DNA of 64,000 bases from Microbacterium sp. W4I20 (GTDB lineage: Bacteria; Actinomycetota; Actinomycetes; Actinomycetales; Microbacteriaceae), in the NCBI RefSeq assembly GCF_030816505.1, contig NZ_JAUSYB010000001.1, forward strand, positions 2,666,001 to 2,730,000, given 5' to 3'. The notes beneath the pieces are model-generated. The model searched no databases and was not told where the DNA came from. It worked only from the letters and a program-made list of their open reading frames with translations. The translations under genes were made by a program, and so were the position numbers. Within the stretch, counting starts at the first letter, position 1. Each line of letters begins with the position of its first letter. Below, piece by piece: positions 60,126 through 64,000 of the stretch.

Positions 60126-60605
60126 GTGCGTGAAGCAGCCCCGCACATCCTCGCGCTGACGGCGTCGATCCTGGCCGCCAGCGCTCTGACCGGATGTGCC
60201 GGGGGCGTCGCGGATGTGGCCTCCGAGACGGCACCCCTGCCGTCTCCCTTCTCGAGCGCGGCACCCGGCGTCGATCGGACCGACGTGCTCCTGGACACCG
60301 CCGAGCCCACCTCCGGTTCCGCCGACAGCGCGTACGATCCCGCGGACCGGGACGACGTGACCATCACGGAGTGCGCGAGGAACAGCGCCGGGTGGGCCGT
60401 GCGGGGCATCGCGGTCAACGACGGCGATGTCGCGAAGACCTACGACATCACCGCGTTCTTCCTCTCGGACGAAGCGACCTTCCTGCACACGGCCAGCACC
60501 GAGGTGCAGGTCGCGCCGGGCCGGACGGAACCGTGGTGGATCGAGGGGGACTTCGTCGCACCGGAGGCCACGCTGTGCGTGCTCACCGGTGTCGATGCGC
60601 GGTGA
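60126..60605 (+). CDS. Small putative lipoprotein
   Basis: A 159-aa exported protein with signal REAAPHILALTASILAASALTGC and lipobox LTGC. A Ser/Pro/Thr-rich linker precedes a compact beta domain of about 85 residues (DDVTITECARNSAGWAVRGIAVNDGDVAKTYDITAFFLSD) that resembles FxLYD-like extracellular modules. Two Cys in the domain may form a disulfide. GTG 60126 is the start. Function unknown. Confidence 0.75.
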   Translation: MREAAPHILALTASILAASALTGCAGGVADVASETAPLPSPFSSAAPGVDRTDVLLDTAEPTSGSADSAYDPADRDDVTITECARNSAGWAVRGIAVNDGDVAKTYDITAFFLSDEATFLHTASTEVQVAPGRTEPWWIEGDFVAPEATLCVLTGVDAR

Positions 60606-60614
60606 GTCGACCCG

Positions 60615-60842
60615 TCAGGGGCGGACGCGCACCGTGCGGCCCTCGAACCTCACCAGGTCGCCGTCGTGCAGCTGCCGGCCGCGCCGCCGGTCGATCTCGT
60701 CATTGACCGTGACGTAGCCATCGATGATGACCTCCTTGGCGTCGCCGCCGGAGTCGAGGAGGCCGGAGAACTTCAGGAACTGCCCGAGGCGGATCATCTC
60801 GCCGCCGATGGACACGTCGTCGATCGGATCCTTGCTGGTCAT
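60615..60842 (-). CDS. S4-domain RNA-binding protein
   Basis: A 75-aa protein made of one S4 fold: IRLGQFLKFSGLLDSGGDAKEVIIDGYVTVNDEIDRRRGRQLHDGD. Similar YaaA/RqcP-like proteins bind structured RNA or stalled ribosomes. Converges on the lipoprotein gene with a 9-base gap. Confidence 0.87.
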   Translation of the reverse strand: MTSKDPIDDVSIGGEMIRLGQFLKFSGLLDSGGDAKEVIIDGYVTVNDEIDRRRGRQLHDGDLVRFEGRTVRVRP

Positions 60843-60889
60843 CCCTGAATGCTATCCGTCGAGGGCTCTGTCTCCTCGTCAGGAATCCC

Positions 60890-60947
60890 TTGACATGGGC
60901 TTCACTAAACAATAATGTTCAGTGCAGATAACGAAGCATGTTCAGTG
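60890..60947 (+). promoter_or_regulatory. Promoter and autoregulatory operators of the XRE-cupin gene
   Basis: TTGACA (60890-60895), 17 bases, TAATGT (60913-60918). CACTAAACA and TGTTCAGTG (60903-60911, 60916-60924) form inverted arms over the -10 box, and TGTTCAGTG recurs at 60939-60947. The regulator just downstream probably binds here. Confidence 0.75.
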
Positions 60948-60957
60948 AGGAACGCAG

Positions 60958-61524
60958 ATGGATGACGATCGCAAGGCCCTGGGAGCAAGGATACGAGCTG
61001 TGCGCCGAAACCACCGGATCAGCATCCGGGGACTGGCGGAGACCGCCGACCTCAGCCCCGCGTCGATCAGTCAGATCGAGAACGGCAAAGCCAACGCGAG
61101 CTTCGACGCCCTGCGCCGGATCGCCTCTGCGCTGGGCCTGACATTCGCCGAGCTGTTCGACGCAGCCCAGCCCGCCACGGGGAGGGTGCTTCGGCGCGCC
61201 GAGAGGCCGCTGCTGCCGACAGAGGAAGGTGTTCGAAGCTACGGCATCACGAGGCCGCCGGTCGGCGAGGTCGATGTCGCCGTGTCCGAGTACCAGCCCG
61301 GGGCCTTCAGCGGCGGTCACGACTACACCCACGGGAACTCGCGCGAGGTGGTGATCATCCTTCGCGGTCGCTTCTCGTTCGAACTCGACGGCGAGGAGTT
61401 CCTCATGGAGCCGGGTGACAGTCTCGACTTCCGCACGAACGTCTCGCACATGATCACGAATGTCGGAGAGGAAGTGGGGGAGGCGCTCTGGGTCGTCAGC
61501 CCCCCGTCGACACCGCGTCAGTGA
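60958..61524 (+). CDS. XRE-family regulator with cupin domain
   Basis: A 188-aa regulator with an N-terminal XRE helix-turn-helix (LGARIRAVRRNHRISIRGLAETADLSPASISQIENGKANAS) and a C-terminal cupin (HDYTHGNSREVVIILRGRFSFELDGEEFLMEPGDSLDF). PuuR-like proteins of this type control small amine or amino-acid catabolic operons. The downstream amidohydrolase and MHS transporter are likely targets. Confidence 0.9.
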   Translation: MDDDRKALGARIRAVRRNHRISIRGLAETADLSPASISQIENGKANASFDALRRIASALGLTFAELFDAAQPATGRVLRRAERPLLPTEEGVRSYGITRPPVGEVDVAVSEYQPGAFSGGHDYTHGNSREVVIILRGRFSFELDGEEFLMEPGDSLDFRTNVSHMITNVGEEVGEALWVVSPPSTPRQ

Positions 61525-61612
61525 GCGGTCCGCCGCGACGCCGAATCCGGGCAGAACGCCCGGTCTGATCGATCACCAGCGGGCTCGGATCCGCTGAGAA
61601 CAGGAATCACCG

Positions 61613-62980
61613 ATGAGTACGTCAGTCATGCCCTTTTCCGCCCTCGCGCACGGACTCGAGATCACCGGCGTCGTCCCGGCGATCGACCACCACTCTCATG
61701 CCGCCTATGTGCGACCGGGGGAGAGGCTCGAGACCTTCGACGCGCTCGAGACGGAGGTCGTCGCCGGCTATGTCGAGTCGCGGATACCGGCGGATGCGTA
61801 CCAGCAGTTCGTGCGATCGACGCGTGCCGGCGACCGCGAGTCCGCAGCGCGGGTGGCGACGCAGCACGGCATTCCCGAACTGCGCGAGGCCGCTCGCGAC
61901 CTCTACCGGACGACGGCTTTCGCCCGTGCTCTGAGCCTGGGAACAGACGTCCTCTACGGCGCGAAACCTCGCGAGCAGCAGATCGAGACCGCCCGCGTTC
62001 GGCTCGACGACTACCGCGGCCTTTACGACGAAGCGCTCGCGGTGTCATCGACGCGAATGGTGCTGACCGATGTTCCCGAACTCGATCCCCGCGCCTGGCC
62101 CGCGGACCGATACCGCCAGATCGCGCGGATCGACCCCTATCTCTACCCGTTCGGTCACGACCCCTACGTCGGACGCGGATTCGATGCGCAGCGGTTCGCC
62201 GCCATCCTCTCGGAGAAGCTCGTGGTCGAGCTGGGCCAGGACGGGCGCGACGCGCCGCACGACACTTTGGACGACTACCGGGAGTTCGTCGTCCGGTCTC
62301 TTCGCCGACGCGTGGCCGATGGCGTCGTGGGCTTCAAGATCGTCTCTGCCTACCTTCGCACGCTGAACTTCGCCGCCGTCGATGTCGCCGACGCGCGCGC
62401 CGCCTATGATGCGCTGCGCTCTGCACCGGCCGATTCCGCTCATCCGATCGCTCGGAAGGAACTCAGCGACTATCTGGTGGGAGTGATCGCGCATCTCGCC
62501 GTCACTCTCGATCTTCCGGTGCAGATCCACTCCGGCATCGGGCACAGCGAACCCGGCCTGCGCATCGCCAACGCGAACCCGCTTCTGCTCGAGGAGTTCT
62601 TGAACACCCCCTCTCTCAACCGCCTTCGTGTGGTGCTCATCCACGGCGGCTATCCCTACGCATCACAACTCGGCGCGCTCGCGCACTCGCTGGGGAACGT
62701 CTACCTCGACTACTCCTGGATGCCGTATCTGCACTCCCACCTCACCGTGCGAGTGCTCCAGGAGTGGCTGGAGTTCCTCCCCGCCCACAAGGTCGCCTAC
62801 GGCACGGACACCGCTCACCCCGAGATCCATGTGGGAGCGACGCTCCTGGCGCGGGAGGCACTGGAGGTCGTGCTCCAGCAGGGGCTCGCGGCGCGCATCT
62901 GGTCCGCCGCGCAGGCGTCGATGCTCGCCGAACGCGTCCTGGGCGGCAACGTCGCCGAGCTCTACGGAATCGCCCGCTGA
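61613..62980 (+). CDS. Amidohydrolase-superfamily protein, FluG/uronate-isomerase-like
   Basis: A 455-aa TIM-barrel metallohydrolase. PAIDHHSHAAYV holds the HxH ligands, QIHSGIGH and VLIHGGYPY the further histidines, and YGTDTAHPE the Asp. The long insert and motif set resemble FluG N-terminal and amidohydrolase-2 proteins, some of which act on gamma-glutamyl amines or decarboxylate aromatic acids. It sits between an XRE-cupin regulator and an MHS transporter, suggesting use of an imported acid or amide. Confidence 0.8.
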   Translation: MSTSVMPFSALAHGLEITGVVPAIDHHSHAAYVRPGERLETFDALETEVVAGYVESRIPADAYQQFVRSTRAGDRESAARVATQHGIPELREAARDLYRTTAFARALSLGTDVLYGAKPREQQIETARVRLDDYRGLYDEALAVSSTRMVLTDVPELDPRAWPADRYRQIARIDPYLYPFGHDPYVGRGFDAQRFAAILSEKLVVELGQDGRDAPHDTLDDYREFVVRSLRRRVADGVVGFKIVSAYLRTLNFAAVDVADARAAYDALRSAPADSAHPIARKELSDYLVGVIAHLAVTLDLPVQIHSGIGHSEPGLRIANANPLLLEEFLNTPSLNRLRVVLIHGGYPYASQLGALAHSLGNVYLDYSWMPYLHSHLTVRVLQEWLEFLPAHKVAYGTDTAHPEIHVGATLLAREALEVVLQQGLAARIWSAAQASMLAERVLGGNVAELYGIAR

Positions 62981-63043
62981 CTCCATCCGCCTCACCCTCA
63001 CCCATCCGATCACCGTTCACACTGCGTCAAAGGAGACCCGAAC

Positions 63044-64000
63044 ATGAGCACCACCGGAACACCGCCCTCAGAAGCAGACACCGCACCGCCCACCGGATCA
63101 CGGCCCAAGGTCACCGCCGTGACGGCGGCGCTGCTGGGCAATGTCATGGAGTACTTCGATTTCGTCGCGTACGGCCTCGTCGCGGTCGTCATCGGATCGC
63201 TGTTCTTCCCCAATGAGACCCCGGCGCTGTCGCTTCTCGCCTCGCTGGCGACGTTCGGGGTCGCCTTCCTCTTCCGTCCTATCGGAGCGGCCTTCTTCGG
63301 ATCGCTGGGTGACCGTCGCGGACGCCGGATAGCCCTCTCGCTGAGCATCCTCGTGATGGGCATCTCGACTGCGATGATCGGTCTCCTGCCCACGTACGCG
63401 ACGGTCGGCATCCTCGCGCCGATCCTGCTCGTGCTCGCCCGCTGCATCCAGGGCTTCTCCGTCGGCGGCGAGTTCGCCGGTGCCGCCACCTTCATCGTCG
63501 AGAACGCCCCCGCCAAGAGACGTGGCTTCTGGTCGAGTTGGCTCTCGATGTCGTCATCCGTGGGCACGATCCTCGCGAGCCTCGTCGTGCTGACCCTGCG
63601 CTCCACATTGCCCGCCGAGCAGTTCGAGGCATGGGGATGGCGAGTGCCGTTCCTGATGGCGCTTCCTCTGGCGCTCATCGGTCTCTACCTGCGGCGCCGC
63701 ACCGAGGAGACCGCGGCTTTCAAGGAGCTCGTCAGGGCCGAGAAGGTCGCGAAGTCGCCGATCCGCACGCTGTTCCGCGAGAATCCGCGCGCGATCATCC
63801 TCGCGATCGCTCTCGCCTCGATGACCGGCATCACGTTCTACTACTTCAACACCTACTTCATCAACTATCTGGTGGCGACAGTCGAGCTGGATGCCACGCA
63901 GGCGACATTCATCGCCCTCTCCGCACAGCTCGTCTATGCGCCGATGTGCCTCGTGGTCGGACTGTTCAGCGACCGGTTCGGCCGACGGTGGATCATCCTG
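63044..64000 (+). CDS. MHS-family MFS transporter (partial, runs off the window)
   Basis: The first 319 codons of a metabolite:H+ symporter. NVMEYFDFVAYGLVAVVIG is the first helix, FRPIGAAFFGSLGDRRGRR the loop 2-3 motif and LARCIQGFSVGGEFAGAATF helix 4. AAGGAGA precedes ATG 63044. The last two helices or so lie beyond base 64000. Probably imports the substrate of the amidohydrolase upstream. Confidence 0.9.
   Translation, partial: MSTTGTPPSEADTAPPTGSRPKVTAVTAALLGNVMEYFDFVAYGLVAVVIGSLFFPNETPALSLLASLATFGVAFLFRPIGAAFFGSLGDRRGRRIALSLSILVMGISTAMIGLLPTYATVGILAPILLVLARCIQGFSVGGEFAGAATFIVENAPAKRRGFWSSWLSMSSSVGTILASLVVLTLRSTLPAEQFEAWGWRVPFLMALPLALIGLYLRRRTEETAAFKELVRAEKVAKSPIRTLFRENPRAIILAIALASMTGITFYYFNTYFINYLVATVELDATQATFIALSAQLVYAPMCLVVGLFSDRFGRRWIIL

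Noticed and set aside
1..64000. CRISPR array, insertion sequence, tRNA or rRNA
   Set aside because: No regularly spaced direct repeats, transposase motifs, cloverleaf-like sequences or conserved rRNA segments were found by reading through all gaps. Small RNAs without strong structure cannot be excluded.

Overview
The window is one 64 kb stretch of GC-rich DNA. Codon third positions are strongly G/C, GTG starts are frequent, genes overlap by ATGA/GTGA at many junctions, and Shine-Dalgarno sites are AGGAG-like. Together with the gene families (actinobacterial TatB, DUF6458-like and DUF1206-like membrane proteins, IclR/GntR/AraC regulators, MHS transporters) this suggests an actinobacterium, most likely a Microbacterium-like member of the Microbacteriaceae. 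That assignment is inference; no rRNA, tRNA or marker gene is present.

Region 1 (1-34 kb) looks like one large accessory catabolic island. After the tail of a LuxR-type regulator and a D-lactate-dehydrogenase-like FAD/Fe-S protein, a minus-strand block encodes an aldose-epimerase-like protein, a GH20 hexosaminidase, a creatininase-family amidohydrolase, an unassigned 661-aa putative glycosidase, and an ABC sugar importer (two permeases and a Tat-type lipoprotein binding protein, without its own ATPase). Next come an epimerase, an enolase-superfamily dehydratase, a 1014-aa secreted putative glycosidase with a three-times repeated beta module, and a Zn-alcohol dehydrogenase. A divergent plus-strand operon encodes a metallo-amidohydrolase, a SelA-like PLP enzyme and a RidA protein. 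A frameshifted IclR regulator and a metallo-beta-lactamase-fold protein lacking its HxHxDH motif follow. Then comes a complete tatB-tatA-tatC set co-transcribed with an SGNH hydrolase, an oxidoreductase, a phosphotriesterase-like lactonase, a Tat-exported putative glycosidase, a second enolase-superfamily paralogue, an IlvD/Edd dehydratase, an FAH-type hydrolase and a second Zn-dehydrogenase. Six promoter regions in this island carry variants of one 16-bp palindrome, GTTCA-N6-TGAAC, so it probably acts as a regulon: glycosidases outside the cell, import, deglycosylation inside, then non-phosphorylative sugar-acid breakdown. The substrate cannot be read from the sequence.

Region 2 (34-37 kb) is a small redox module: a hexameric tyrosine-coordinated haem protein, a thioredoxin-fold CPGC protein and an AhpD-like protein, divergent from an AraC regulator. 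A 22-bp hairpin separates it from region 1.

Region 3 (37-48.5 kb) starts with a GntR regulator and terminator, then a probably leaderless nine-gene run: intact MBL-fold hydrolase, uronate-dehydrogenase-like SDR, 2-hydroxyacid dehydrogenase, OtnI, Asp/Glu-racemase-like protein, OtnK, OtnC, a cytoplasmic ModA-like protein and a nucleoside hydrolase. A convergent cytidine/blasticidin-deaminase-like gene, an MHS transporter, a YgjV-like membrane protein and a second nucleoside hydrolase follow. The core is the tetronate route to dihydroxyacetone phosphate; the extra dehydrogenase and lactonase-like genes suggest entry from an aldose.

Region 4 (48.5-61 kb) is ordinary chromosomal content: an ice-binding-fold surface protein, AraC plus DUF2000, MerR plus SDR, a GH65 phosphorylase/hydrolase, DUF1206, PAP2 phosphatase, an ArsR-phosphatase fusion, a spermidine-synthase-like protein, TetR plus EamA exporter, a lipoprotein and an S4 protein. 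Region 5 (61-64 kb) holds an XRE-cupin regulator, a FluG-like amidohydrolase and the start of another MHS transporter cut by the window edge. No CRISPR array, insertion sequence, tRNA or rRNA was seen.
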